A DNA stretch of 64,000 nt from an uncultured Chlorobiaceae bacterium (GTDB lineage Bacteria; Bacteroidota; Chlorobiia; Chlorobiales; Chlorobiaceae), in NCBI GenBank assembly GCA_903887845.1, contig CAISRC010000122.1, positions 40,122-104,121 on the forward strand, written 5' to 3'. The notes under the pieces were generated by a model. It searched no databases. It was not told where the DNA came from and saw only the letters and a program-made list of their open reading frames with translations. Below are positions 29,547 to 37,996 of the stretch, in pieces (positions within the stretch are counted from its first letter, which is position 1; each line of letters begins with the position of its first letter). The position numbers were made by a program, and so were the translations under genes.

Positions 29547-30701
29547 ATGATGACACTCTCCTCAGCAATGGAAAACAGGGTGCTGCTGCTTGTGCTGACT
29601 CTTATTCCGGGAATCGGCCCCGCAAGAATCAAGGCAATCACCAGGCACCTGCCTGACCTGACGGATGTGCTGCATACAGGAGTGGATGATCTTATGAATG
29701 TGCCGGGAATCGGTGAATCTCTGGCACGACAGATTCACCATTTTCTTCACCATACAGCGACAAGGCAGGCGGCTGAGAAAAAAGCAGAAGAACAGATTGA
29801 CATGCTTCACCGCTTCAACGCCAGCATAGTAACCATTCTTGACCATGACTACCCTCCCCTTCTGCAGGAAATTTATGACCCGCCTCCCTGTCTCTTTATA
29901 AGGGGAAAACTCCCTTCCGCACTGGCTCCCGGCCTTGCTGTGGTGGGCACAAGATATGCCTCCCTCTACGGCAAACAAACAACTGCCCTGCTATGCCGGG
30001 AATTGGTCAACTGCGGAATTGTCATCTTCAGCGGGTTGGCTTATGGAATTGATATGGCGGCACATACCGCAACTCTTGAAAACAAGGGAACAACCATCGC
30101 CGTCCTCGCAAGTGGCGTCGACACTATCTATACCGACCCGAAAGGAAAAGTATGGCCGAAAATAATTGAACAGGGAGCTATCATTTCGGAAGAGTGGCTT
30201 GGCTCGGAACTCTCTCCCGGAAAATTCCCGAAAAGAAATCGCATCATATCAGGAATCTCTGCCGGAACCATCGTCATAGAATCAGATCTGAAAGGAGGAT
30301 CGCTTATCACTGCCTCTACAGCCCTTGAACAAAACCGTGAAGTTTTTGCTGTACCCGGAAGCATTTTTTCCCGAACTTCAAGGGGAACAAACAAGCTTAT
30401 CCAGCAGGGACAGGCAAAAGCAATAATGAGCGTTGACGATATTGTCAGCGAGCTCGGACCGCTATTTGCAAAAAGCTGTTCCGAAAGATCCGGATTACAG
30501 AATCATGAAAAGATCAACCATCTTACCACGATAGAAAAGACCATTATAAACTGCATGGGCTCAGAACCAATTCATATTGATGCATTGGCAACTACGTCAA
30601 CTATTGATGTATCCTCACTTCTGGTTCATCTTTTTGAACTTGAGCTGAAGAACACTGTGGTACAACAACCAGGACAGTTTTTTCAGAAAAGAATTTTTTA
30701 G
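29547..30701 (+). CDS. dprA: DNA processing protein DprA/Smf
   Basis: A 384-residue protein with an N-terminal helix-hairpin-helix part (LIPGIGPARIKAI, VPGIGESLARQI), a Rossmann-like DprA core (SGLAYGIDMAAHTATL, PKRNRIISGIS and GGSLITASTALEQNREVFAVPGS) and a C-terminal winged-helix-like end. DprA loads RecA on incoming single-stranded DNA in natural transformation and is also common in bacteria not known to be competent. Length is normal. It is the third gene of the fni-prenyl synthase run. Confidence 0.94.
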   Translation: MMTLSSAMENRVLLLVLTLIPGIGPARIKAITRHLPDLTDVLHTGVDDLMNVPGIGESLARQIHHFLHHTATRQAAEKKAEEQIDMLHRFNASIVTILDHDYPPLLQEIYDPPPCLFIRGKLPSALAPGLAVVGTRYASLYGKQTTALLCRELVNCGIVIFSGLAYGIDMAAHTATLENKGTTIAVLASGVDTIYTDPKGKVWPKIIEQGAIISEEWLGSELSPGKFPKRNRIISGISAGTIVIESDLKGGSLITASTALEQNREVFAVPGSIFSRTSRGTNKLIQQGQAKAIMSVDDIVSELGPLFAKSCSERSGLQNHEKINHLTTIEKTIINCMGSEPIHIDALATTSTIDVSSLLVHLFELELKNTVVQQPGQFFQKRIF

Positions 30702-30872
30702 TATCCAACCCTTTAAACATACTGGTTTTTCAGCTTCGTATAGTTTTTTAGCAAGGAATTATTAACTTCGGTTTCATGGGTGTGGCGAATTATACGTTCC
30801 AAGGTATCGTCTTATTAGCAATTACTAACTTAAACCATAAAATTAATGAATCACTCAAAAGGATTTATGAAC

Positions 30873-31394
30873 ATGTTCCGCCGTATTATTATGGCTGTTG
30901 CGCTGAGCCTGGTACTGGCTGCGCCCCAATCATTCGCCGCACAAGAAGCGGGGAAGGTCAGTGTTGTTGATTCAGGAAAAATTCTGCAGCAATTACCTGA
31001 AACAAAACAGGCGGAAGCCACACTGCAGACAACAGTTGCTCCATTGCAGAAAGAACTTGAACGCATGAACAAGGACTATCAGAAATCAGTCGCAGATTAC
31101 CGCCAAAAAGCCGGATCTTTGACAAAAGCTGTTAGAGAACAGAAAGAAAAGGAACTGAACCTTAAAGGTCAGGCTGTTGAGAAATATCAGCAGGAGAAGT
31201 TCGGGCGTGGTGGTGTTGTTGAAAAGAAACAGCAGGAACTGCTTATTCCTATCCGGCAGAAAGTATTGGCCGCAGTTGAGTCAATTGCTCAAAAGGAAGG
31301 ATTTAGCCTCGTTCTTGAAAAAAGTATTGCGGTCTATGTAACTCCTGAAAATGATCTCACTTTCAAAGTTATGAACCAGTTGAATATAAAGTAA
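30873..31394 (+). CDS. Skp/OmpH-family periplasmic chaperone
   Basis: I choose ATG 30873 because AAGGA lies 9 bases before it and the resulting MFRRIIMAVALSLVLAAPQ is a good signal peptide; ATGs at 30846 and 30867 give longer, odd N-termini. The 173-residue product has a cleaved signal, a VSVVDSGKILQQLPE start of the mature part and a long Gln/Glu/Lys-rich coiled coil, as in Skp. It holds unfolded outer membrane proteins on their way to BamA. The bamA gene is distant, at 14.6 kb, whereas in many genomes it is adjacent. Confidence 0.9.
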   Translation: MFRRIIMAVALSLVLAAPQSFAAQEAGKVSVVDSGKILQQLPETKQAEATLQTTVAPLQKELERMNKDYQKSVADYRQKAGSLTKAVREQKEKELNLKGQAVEKYQQEKFGRGGVVEKKQQELLIPIRQKVLAAVESIAQKEGFSLVLEKSIAVYVTPENDLTFKVMNQLNIK

Positions 31395-31406
31395 GTATCT
31401 TCTGAT

Positions 31407-31961
31407 TTGAAAAAAGTTATTGTTCTTTTTCTGCACGTTATTCTGATTTTGTCAGGGTGCGGCGATCCCGTCAAGGAGCGCCGCTCTCCTGATACAGCCT
31501 TTATTGGTCTTAATCACCCCGTGCAGGAAGGCTGGACAATCAGAATTTCCCTTACAGAGTCAGGTCTACAACGTGGGGTCATTGACGCTGGACACGGAGC
31601 AGAATACAAAGTCAATGACAGAAGCGAACATCATCTCGATGATGGAGTAAGAGTAACCCTCTTTGACGCCAACGGCCATGCCACAACAATCATAACGGCC
31701 CGGAAGGCCGTTATTCATGATAATCAGGATATTGAGGCACAGGGCAATGTTGTCATTACCTCCGGAGTTTCTGAAAACACAACTGTTATAAAAACAGAGT
31801 ATGTCAAACGAACCAGCAATGACAAAATGATTCGTTCAGACAGGTTTGTTACCATTACCAGGCTTGATGAAACAATTCGGGGAGAGGGTTTTGAGAGCGA
31901 TCAAGCCTTGAAAAAGTACCGGATTTTCCGGGGAAGTGGAGAGGCATTTATAAAACAATAG
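31407..31961 (+). CDS. lptC: LptC-like LPS export lipoprotein
   Basis: A 184-residue protein with an N-terminal signal ending in a lipobox ILSGC (Cys18) and a beta-jellyroll-like mature part with the LptC pattern ([39 protein letters not shown]). It probably links the LptB2FG extractor to the periplasmic LPS bridge. The first codon is TTG at 31407. The LptA/LptB/LptF/LptG partners are not in the window. The family link is by eye and the lipoprotein form is a known variant outside Enterobacteria. Confidence 0.75.
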   Translation: MKKVIVLFLHVILILSGCGDPVKERRSPDTAFIGLNHPVQEGWTIRISLTESGLQRGVIDAGHGAEYKVNDRSEHHLDDGVRVTLFDANGHATTIITARKAVIHDNQDIEAQGNVVITSGVSENTTVIKTEYVKRTSNDKMIRSDRFVTITRLDETIRGEGFESDQALKKYRIFRGSGEAFIKQ

Positions 31962-31975
31962 AAGTATTCTTGTTC

Positions 31976-32362
31976 ATGAAATTACACGTTTTAAAATCAA
32001 AAATTCATAACGCTATAGTGACAAGCGGTGATCTCGAATATGAAGGAAGCATCACCATTGACAGTGAGCTTCTTGACATGGTCGATATGATTCCTAACGA
32101 AAAAGTTCTTGTTGTCAACAACAATAACGGCGAACGATTTGAAACGTACATTATCAAAGGTGCCCATGGCTCCCGGGAAATTCAGCTCAACGGAGCCGCC
32201 GCACGATGCGCTCTTGTTGGCGATGAGATCATTATCATGACCTTTGCTGTCATGGATGTAGCTGAGGCGCGAAACTTTAGACCGATGGTCCTTATTGTAG
32301 ACAGGGAAAACAATCCAAAAAGCAGACACCATGTAGGCGAGGCAGATGAACCGTTATCATAA
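31976..32362 (+). CDS. panD: Aspartate 1-decarboxylase precursor
   Basis: A 128-residue pro-enzyme ([20 protein letters not shown]). The self-cleavage site G24-S25 (EYEGSITID) is present, giving the pyruvoyl cofactor on the alpha chain. It makes beta-alanine for pantothenate and coenzyme A. Conserved Tyr and Arg residues around [12 protein letters not shown] and [16 protein letters not shown] agree. I prefer ATG 31976 over the TTG at 31970 because it starts the conserved N-terminus exactly. It ends 38 bp before the GlmU-like gene. Confidence 0.95.
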   Translation: MKLHVLKSKIHNAIVTSGDLEYEGSITIDSELLDMVDMIPNEKVLVVNNNNGERFETYIIKGAHGSREIQLNGAAARCALVGDEIIIMTFAVMDVAEARNFRPMVLIVDRENNPKSRHHVGEADEPLS

Positions 32363-32400
32363 TTTTTTCTGATGCCCATCATAGAATATCAAGAAAATCA

Positions 32401-33150
32401 ATGGCACTTGCAGTAATTATCATGGCCGCAGGAAAAGGCACTCGAATGAAGTCAGACCTCCCGAAGGTACTTCATCTGGCCAACGGACGCCCTCTTGTCG
32501 AATATGTTCTTGATGCAGCTTACTCTCTTGATCCTGAAAAAATAATTGTAATTGTCGGACATCAGGCTGAGCTTGTCAAAGAAGCCACTGCTCGATACAG
32601 AATAAATACGGCACTTCAGGAGCCGCAGCTTGGAACCGGTCATGCCGTCATGCAGACTGAAACACTGCTTCGTGATTTTAATGGCGAGGTACTCATTCTT
32701 TCTGGTGACGCTCCATTAGTAAATGCGAAGACACTGCTTGAACTGATTGCATGTCATCGTTCCAGCCATGCGGCAGCAACCGTACTGACGGCGGAGCTTA
32801 ATGATCCAACTGGATACGGAAGAGTTATTCGAGAACTCAACAGTGACAGCGTTTTGAAAATTGTGGAACAGAAAGATGCTTCCGAAAAGGAACTTGCCGT
32901 CAGGGAGATCAATTCCGGGGTTTACGTGTTCGACATGCACACCCTTTTCGATGCTCTTGGACAGATCAACACCAACAACGCTCAACAAGAGTACTATCTG
33001 ACTGACGTTTTCGGTATCTGTTTTCAGGGCGGGAAAAAGGTTTGCGCCTTCAAGACCGACAACCCTGATGAGATCCTCGGCATTAACACCCCGGAACAAC
33101 TTATAGAAGCTGAACGGCTGCTTATATCACACCGAAAGTATCCCGACTGA
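32401..33150 (+). CDS. GlmU-like nucleotidyltransferase without acetyltransferase domain
   Basis: A 249-residue protein with the sugar-nucleotidyltransferase start MALAVIIMAAGKGTRMKSDL (GxGTRM) and the GlmU-type LQEPQLGTGHAVM, LSGDAPL and EINSGVYVFD motifs. It would form UDP-GlcNAc from GlcNAc 1-phosphate and UTP. The left-handed beta-helix acetyltransferase half of normal GlmU (about 200 residues) is absent, and the frame ends at a true stop. Acetylation of glucosamine 1-phosphate must then come from another gene. Confidence 0.88.
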   Translation: MALAVIIMAAGKGTRMKSDLPKVLHLANGRPLVEYVLDAAYSLDPEKIIVIVGHQAELVKEATARYRINTALQEPQLGTGHAVMQTETLLRDFNGEVLILSGDAPLVNAKTLLELIACHRSSHAAATVLTAELNDPTGYGRVIRELNSDSVLKIVEQKDASEKELAVREINSGVYVFDMHTLFDALGQINTNNAQQEYYLTDVFGICFQGGKKVCAFKTDNPDEILGINTPEQLIEAERLLISHRKYPD

Positions 33151-33161
33151 AGGATTCAGAA

Positions 33162-33656
33162 CTATTTTCTGGAACGACGCGGCTTTTTTGTTTCGCTCTT
33201 TTCTACTGTTTTATGGCGGTTGCTGATATCGAAAGAACCGGGAGTTGAGATATCTATATCCGCAGTCCCTTGCTGTAGACCTGTTTCATGCATGGAATAA
33301 AACTCCACAAGATTGCCGTCAGGATCCATGACAAAAAAAGCCCTGCCTTCCCGACGATGAGCTGGTCGGGTAACCATATGAACTCCCATATTATCAAGGT
33401 AGAGCGCTGCAGCATCAACTTCAGCATCTGAAGCAAGCCTGAACCCGAAATGATCGACCCTTATATCTCTTGCCTCTGGAGATCCTGGTGTTTCAGCCTT
33501 CACAAGAACCAGCATATCCGAGTTAAGGCGAAGAAAGGAAATATTTGCACCAACCCTGTGGTCAAGTTTGATGCCAAGAATATCGCTATAAAATTCTTCG
33601 GCTATACGAAGGTCATTAACTCGAAGAGTGATCTGGTTAATCCCCGTCAGTTTCAT
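33162..33656 (-). CDS. VOC-family (glyoxalase/bleomycin resistance-like) protein
   Basis: A protein of about 164 residues from the third Met (33656); the frame opens at 33662 and overlaps the end of rpoZ. It shows the VOC pattern: TGINQITLRVNDLRIAEEFY, LDHRVGANISFLRLNSD, VDHFGFRL and AFFVMDPDGNLVEFYS, with His and Glu residues fit for a divalent metal. The last 35 residues are polar, and the end is very basic (KKPRRSRK). Enzymatic role is unknown; a dioxygenase or lyase is possible. It is the last gene of the rpoZ-gmk-yicC run. Confidence 0.85.
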   Translation of the reverse strand: MKLTGINQITLRVNDLRIAEEFYSDILGIKLDHRVGANISFLRLNSDMLVLVKAETPGSPEARDIRVDHFGFRLASDAEVDAAALYLDNMGVHMVTRPAHRREGRAFFVMDPDGNLVEFYSMHETGLQQGTADIDISTPGSFDISNRHKTVEKSETKKPRRSRK

Positions 33657-33990
33657 CATCATCTTCTGTTAGAACAACCTTTTTTTCTACTGGTTTTTCA
33701 AGCGTATAATCGTATTTATTCTCAAAGTACTCGGCAACTGCCTTGTGCGAAGACTTTTCACGAACTTCAAATTCAAGACTGATCGCGATCTGTTCCGGAA
33801 AAATCTTGTCCGATTCAGATTCGCTGCTGGGATTACGGATCATCTCCTTATAGGGAAGAAGCTTGTCTTCAAGTTCTGCCCGCTCTTCATCATGTAATCT
33901 TTTTGCTTTTTTTGAAATGGCAACCACAGTTTCATACAAATTTGAGTGCGCACTTCTTAATTTATTTAAGTCAACAGGTTTAACCGACAT
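33637..33990 (-). CDS. rpoZ: RNA polymerase omega subunit (Rpb6-like)
   Basis: A 117-residue protein (MSVKPVDLNKLRSAHSNLYE) of the omega/Rpb6 type known in Bacteroidota and Chlorobiota, with NLYETVVAISKKAKRL as the core and the tail strongly acidic (LTEDDDETDGD). It lies 11 bp after gmk, a conserved neighbour of rpoZ in many bacteria. The motif differs enough from the enterobacterial protein that context supports the call. It overlaps the VOC gene by 20-26 bp. Confidence 0.82.
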   Translation of the reverse strand: MSVKPVDLNKLRSAHSNLYETVVAISKKAKRLHDEERAELEDKLLPYKEMIRNPSSESESDKIFPEQIAISLEFEVREKSSHKAVAEYFENKYDYTLEKPVEKKVVLTEDDDETDGD

Positions 33991-34001
33991 TGCACTTATT
34001 T

Positions 34002-34586
34002 TTACGTGTTTGAAAGAAATTTGCTCATTATCGCCGTCACCGTAGTAACCGCCTTGTCAAGATTATCGTTAACAACCACCTCATCAAACTGATCCGCATA
34101 TCCCAGTTCCAACTTGGCCCGCTCAAGGCGAGCATTTATGCCAAGTTCGTCTTCACTCTCCCGTCCTTTGAGCCTCTCTCTTAAAACCTCCAAACCGGGT
34201 GGTTTTATAAACAGTAATAACGAAGTTTCCGGAAAAAGCTTTTTCACATTGAGCGCACCCTTCACATCAAGATCCAATAAAATATGCGCACCGGAATCAA
34301 TAACCTGGTGAGTTTTGTCAAGCAGCGTGCCGTAATAGTTTCCAAAAAAAAACTCATGTTCAATAAAGCCGCCGGTTTTGATTTTTTCCTCGAAATCCTC
34401 TTTATCGAGAAAATAATAGTGTACACCATCCTGCTCCCCCTCCCTTTTCGGCCGGGTAGTGGCTGATACTGAAAATTTGAGATGTTGCAGGCGCTCAAGC
34501 ACCATTTTAGCTATTGTCGACTTTCCCGTACCTGATGGAGCTGAAAAAACAACCAGTTTTCCCTGCTGCAGCCGTTTCTCAACCAT
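34002..34586 (-). CDS. gmk: Guanylate kinase
   Basis: A 194-residue P-loop kinase: SAPSGTGKSTIAK (residues 15-27), GMP-binding SATTRPKREGEQDGVHYYFL and EHEFFFGNYYGT, and the lid region with LKGRESEDELGINARLERA. It converts GMP to GDP with ATP. It is 4 bp from the yicC stop and 11 bp from rpoZ, forming the usual yicC-gmk-rpoZ order. Confidence 0.97.
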   Translation of the reverse strand: MVEKRLQQGKLVVFSAPSGTGKSTIAKMVLERLQHLKFSVSATTRPKREGEQDGVHYYFLDKEDFEEKIKTGGFIEHEFFFGNYYGTLLDKTHQVIDSGAHILLDLDVKGALNVKKLFPETSLLLFIKPPGLEVLRERLKGRESEDELGINARLERAKLELGYADQFDEVVVNDNLDKAVTTVTAIMSKFLSNT

Positions 34587-34590
34587 GTAA

Positions 34591-35478
34591 TTACTCTATA
34601 TTTTGCAGTTGTTCCCTTATTTTCTCAAGATCTTCCTTGATCTGAACAATTTTCTGAGATATTTCTGCATTCTGGGATTTTGATGCAATCGTGTTTGCCT
34701 CGCGCAATTGTTCCTGAAGCAGAAAATTCAGTTTTCTGCCCGTACCGCTTTCATCGTTCCTTAACTCTTCAAGAAAAAACTTGTTATGACTGGCAAACCG
34801 TGTTAACTCCTCCGTAATATCAAGTTTATCGGCCGCAAGAACCAGTTCCATTTCCAGTCGATCCCGGCTGTAGGTCAAATCCTTTCCTGCAATAGCCTCA
34901 ACTTTAGCCGCAAGTCTTTTTCTGACCGCTTCAAGATTATCGGATGCAAGAGTGGTGATGAGTCCAAGCGTATCCTCTATTTCGGCAATTCTGTTACTAA
35001 AGTCCACTGAGAGTTCTTCGCCTTCCCTGCGACGCATTGCCTTAAGACGAATAATCGCCTCTTGCAAAAGAGTTTTAACCAATGGCCAAAGCTGATCGAC
35101 ATTGTCAAATGAAACCGTTCCGTTATCGAATATGTCGGGAAACCTGAGAATATGCTCAAGAAGAATGGGGGTATCAAGAGAAGATTCCCTCTTGAGGGTA
35201 TCGAGTAACTCTTTATATGCTTTTACTTTTACAGCATTGACACTTAATGAAACAGACTGCTCTTCTTCAATCTGAATCTGAATAAAAGCCGAGATTTTTC
35301 CCCTCTGAAAATGTGCCCGGACCAGTTCCCTGACTTCGAGCTCAAAAGAGAGTAACTGACGGGGAAGTTTGACACTGATTTCTGCAAATCGGTTGTTCAC
35401 CGACCGCAACTCCACCAGAGTCCTGACACCATTTTCGACTGACTCTGCGCTGCCATATCCGGTCATACTTTCCAACAT
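34591..35478 (-). CDS. YicC-family endoribonuclease-like protein
   Basis: A 295-residue protein with MLESMTGYGSAE at the start and the C-terminal DUF1732 block (EEELRNDESGTGRKLNFLLQ, followed by REANTIASKSQNAEISQ). YicC-family proteins are endoribonucleases with roles in sRNA decay in E. coli; the role here is not known. The pairing with gmk is conserved across many bacteria. The terminator of rpsO lies just upstream. Confidence 0.93.
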   Translation of the reverse strand: MLESMTGYGSAESVENGVRTLVELRSVNNRFAEISVKLPRQLLSFELEVRELVRAHFQRGKISAFIQIQIEEEQSVSLSVNAVKVKAYKELLDTLKRESSLDTPILLEHILRFPDIFDNGTVSFDNVDQLWPLVKTLLQEAIIRLKAMRRREGEELSVDFSNRIAEIEDTLGLITTLASDNLEAVRKRLAAKVEAIAGKDLTYSRDRLEMELVLAADKLDITEELTRFASHNKFFLEELRNDESGTGRKLNFLLQEQLREANTIASKSQNAEISQKIVQIKEDLEKIREQLQNIE

Positions 35479-35502
35479 AGCTTTCCCTGCTGCGTTCTTG
35501 TT

Positions 35503-35534
35503 AAAAAGATAACCTGCAGGGCTTAACCCTGCAG
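35503..35534 (-). terminator. Rho-independent terminator after rpsO
   Basis: On the minus strand CTGCAGGG, a 5-base loop and CCCTGCAG form a perfect 8-bp stem (35514-35521 and 35527-35534), followed by GTTATC and a T run. It lies about 30 bp after the rpsO stop and before yicC, so it separates the rimP-rpsO block from the yicC-gmk-rpoZ block. Confidence 0.85.
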
Positions 35535-35565
35535 AAATCAGGCTATCAAAATCTTGATTGACCTC

Positions 35566-35835
35566 TTACTTGCGAAGATCAAGTTCACCAATCACCTTAC
35601 GATAACGATCAATATCAACGTTTTTAACGTAATTCAACATTTTTTTGCGCTTTGCAACCAGCATAAGTAAGCCACGGCGGGAATGCTTGTCCTTCGGGTG
35701 CAACTGCAAATGACCGGTAAGATCACTGATTCTGCGGGTGTACAATGCCACCTGCACTTCGGATTTTCCCGTATTCTTTTCTGAAGCGCCAAACTGCTTG
35801 ATAACTTCCGCTTTATACTCTTTTGTCAGGCTCAT
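35566..35835 (-). CDS. rpsO: 30S ribosomal protein uS15
   Basis: An 89-residue protein (MSLTKEYKAEVIKQFGASEK) with the uS15 core LTGHLQLHPKDKHSRRGLLM and VAKRKKMLNYVK. It binds the 16S rRNA three-way junction. It is the last gene of the rimP-nusA-infB-rbfA-truB-ribF-rpsO block and is followed by a strong hairpin terminator. Confidence 0.97.
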   Translation of the reverse strand: MSLTKEYKAEVIKQFGASEKNTGKSEVQVALYTRRISDLTGHLQLHPKDKHSRRGLLMLVAKRKKMLNYVKNVDIDRYRKVIGELDLRK

Positions 35836-35883
35836 ATCTCTTCGTTTGTTATGTTAAATCGGTTGACCTTGAATATAATATTA

Positions 35884-36846
35884 TTAACAATACATCTCTA
35901 CCGTTTTTTTGTCTTTTTCAAGCTGGATTTTCAGCTCTTCAAAAGTCAAGAATTTCTTTTCCTCCCTGATAAACCTGAGCAAACTGAACCTTATAATTTG
36001 CCCGTAAAGGGTTCCACTATATCCTATAATGTGAGCTTCAACCGTTTTAATCCCATCAGTAGAGACCGTTGGTCGAACACCAATATTCATCATAGCCATA
36101 AAGGACTCTCCATGCAAAACCGTTTGAGCCATATAAACGCCAGCGAGGGGCAGCAGCTTATTCAGATCGGACAACACCAGGTTCACTGTTGGAAATCCAA
36201 TCTCCCGTCCACGCTTGTCACCATGAGCAACAGTGCCGGTGATTAAATAGGGAGAACCGAGAAATTCATTTGCCTCCTCAATCCTGCCGCTTTCAAGGAG
36301 AGTCCTTATCCGTGTACTTGAAAAATGTTCATTACCAATCCGCACCTCATCGACAACTTCGACATCAAAATCAAGCTCACGTCCAAGAGTTTCAAGCGTG
36401 TGGCACCCCCCGCTCCTGTCACGACCAAACGCATGGTCATACCCAACAATAATACTTTTTGCGCCGAGCAGTCTGACCAGAACATTTCTGATAAAATCGT
36501 CCGAACTGCGTGCAGCAAAATCAGCAGTAAAACGTATTATAAAAAGAAGATCGACGCCTTCCCCGGCAAGAAGATCAATTTTTTCATCAAGGGTGGTCAA
36601 CAGCCCAAGTGGACCGGAAAACGCTTCTTTGAGCACCCTTCTTGGATGAGGCTCAAAGGTAACAACAACGTTTCTCAAATTGCGGCTTTCTGCAACAGCA
36701 ACCATCCTGGCTATAATCATCCTGTGCCCTTTATGGACACCGTCGTATGAACCTACGGTCACTACTGAGGGTGTCGGCAAAAACTCAAGAGGTGAGAGAG
36801 AACCGTAGCTGTAGACATTGTTATTATCATATTCAACAATACGCAT
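35884..36846 (-). CDS. ribF: Bifunctional riboflavin kinase/FAD synthetase
   Basis: I start it at ATG 36846 (320 residues, MRIVEYDNNNVYSYGSL), 10 bp after truB; the frame extends upstream into truB but that part is not family-like. The FAD synthetase half has TVGSYDGVHKGHRMI and the C-terminal kinase half has GDKRGREIGFPTVNL. It makes FMN and FAD from riboflavin. Placement between truB and rpsO is classical. Confidence 0.95.
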   Translation of the reverse strand: MRIVEYDNNNVYSYGSLSPLEFLPTPSVVTVGSYDGVHKGHRMIIARMVAVAESRNLRNVVVTFEPHPRRVLKEAFSGPLGLLTTLDEKIDLLAGEGVDLLFIIRFTADFAARSSDDFIRNVLVRLLGAKSIIVGYDHAFGRDRSGGCHTLETLGRELDFDVEVVDEVRIGNEHFSSTRIRTLLESGRIEEANEFLGSPYLITGTVAHGDKRGREIGFPTVNLVLSDLNKLLPLAGVYMAQTVLHGESFMAMMNIGVRPTVSTDGIKTVEAHIIGYSGTLYGQIIRFSLLRFIREEKKFLTFEELKIQLEKDKKTVEMYC

Positions 36847-36856
36847 ACTTTTCCTT

Positions 36857-37591
36857 TTATCTTCCGTCTCCCGGAGATGTACTTGATGCCTGCCGCACAA
36901 TGACTTCAATGGTATCGGATACAGTCCTTGATGAACTGAGTTGCCATGTGCCTATTGAAACCCTCCTGAGAGAAGCCAGATAGGCGCCGACACCAAGAGC
37001 CGTTCCAAGCTCATGCGCTATAACCCTGATATAAGCTCCCTTGGAAACATGCAGAATAAAATAAACCATCGGCAGTTCAATATGAGTAATCTCAAAGCGA
37101 TGAATAACGATCGTTTTTGCTTTTCGTTCCTCAATCACCACTCCCTTGCGAGCATGTTCGTAGAGCCGTTTTCCATTATGCCATGCTGCAGAATGCATAG
37201 GGGGCTGCTGCTGGTGCATACCGATAAATCCTGCAGCAACCGAACGGATTGTATCCTCCGTCAGATGAGCTGTACTGCAGTGACCGTATTCAGAAGTTTC
37301 ACTATCGTGGCTTTCAGTCATAACGCCGAGCTTTATAGCTCCGTCATAGACTTTGTCCAGCACTTCAAGACCGGCAATTTCTTTAGTTTTCCGACCAGTA
37401 GCCAGAATAAGCAGACCTGTTGCTTTCGGATCAAGCGTTCCGCAATGACCTACCTTGCGCTTCAACCCGCTCTGCTTATAGGTATTCCTGATTTTTGCCA
37501 CGACATCGAACGAGGTCCAGTCGAGAGGCTTATCAATCAGGAGAAAATCGCCTTCATCAAGAAGCGGTTCTTTGGTACGATATTCATCCAT
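36857..37591 (-). CDS. truB: tRNA pseudouridine-55 synthase TruB
   Basis: A 244-residue enzyme with the catalytic Asp54 in GHCGTLDPKATGLL and the family start LLIDKPLDWTSFDVV. It modifies U55 in the T loop of tRNAs. The C-terminal PUA domain found in E. coli TruB is missing or minimal, as in many short TruB proteins. It lies between rbfA and ribF on the same strand. Confidence 0.95.
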   Translation of the reverse strand: MDEYRTKEPLLDEGDFLLIDKPLDWTSFDVVAKIRNTYKQSGLKRKVGHCGTLDPKATGLLILATGRKTKEIAGLEVLDKVYDGAIKLGVMTESHDSETSEYGHCSTAHLTEDTIRSVAAGFIGMHQQQPPMHSAAWHNGKRLYEHARKGVVIEERKAKTIVIHRFEITHIELPMVYFILHVSKGAYIRVIAHELGTALGVGAYLASLRRVSIGTWQLSSSRTVSDTIEVIVRQASSTSPGDGR

Positions 37592-37618
37592 GCAAACTGT
37601 TTAAAAAAAAGCCCTCTG

Positions 37619-37978
37619 TTATTCGTTTTCAATCGAACCTTTTCGCACATCGTTCAAAAGCTGTTCAATCCTGTTTGCGCGCTCATAGAGGTGATCCTCA
37701 TGAAATTCAAGTTCAGGAATACGCCTGAAATGGTGGCGAATCCTGGATGAAAGAATTTTTCTGATACTCTTCGTTTTATCCTGCAATGAGGCCATTGCTG
37801 CAGCCTGCTCTTTCAGGGTACCGATAATAGAAACATAAATCCTTGCAATGCTGAGATCTACCGTAACCTTTACATCGACTACAGTAATAAACGGACCGCT
37901 ACGGGGCAGCTCCTTCTGTAGAATTGCTCCAAGTTCCTGCTGCAGCAACGATGCAACTCTCTCAGTACGTATCGACAT
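37619..37978 (-). CDS. rbfA: Ribosome-binding factor A
   Basis: A 119-residue KH-type protein (RTERVASLLQQELGAILQKEL, ISIxG-like YVSIIGTLKEQ, and RKILSSRIRHHFRRIPELEF) needed for 16S rRNA 5'-end maturation. It lies 18 bp after infB, the standard order. Confidence 0.93.
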   Translation of the reverse strand: MSIRTERVASLLQQELGAILQKELPRSGPFITVVDVKVTVDLSIARIYVSIIGTLKEQAAAMASLQDKTKSIRKILSSRIRHHFRRIPELEFHEDHLYERANRIEQLLNDVRKGSIENE

Positions 37979-37996
37979 ATATCAACAGTAAGCTTT

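Noticed and set aside
37013..37750. A 245-residue plus-strand frame over truB and rbfA
   Set aside because: Both genes on the other strand are well-known families with intact motifs; the frame shows no motif.
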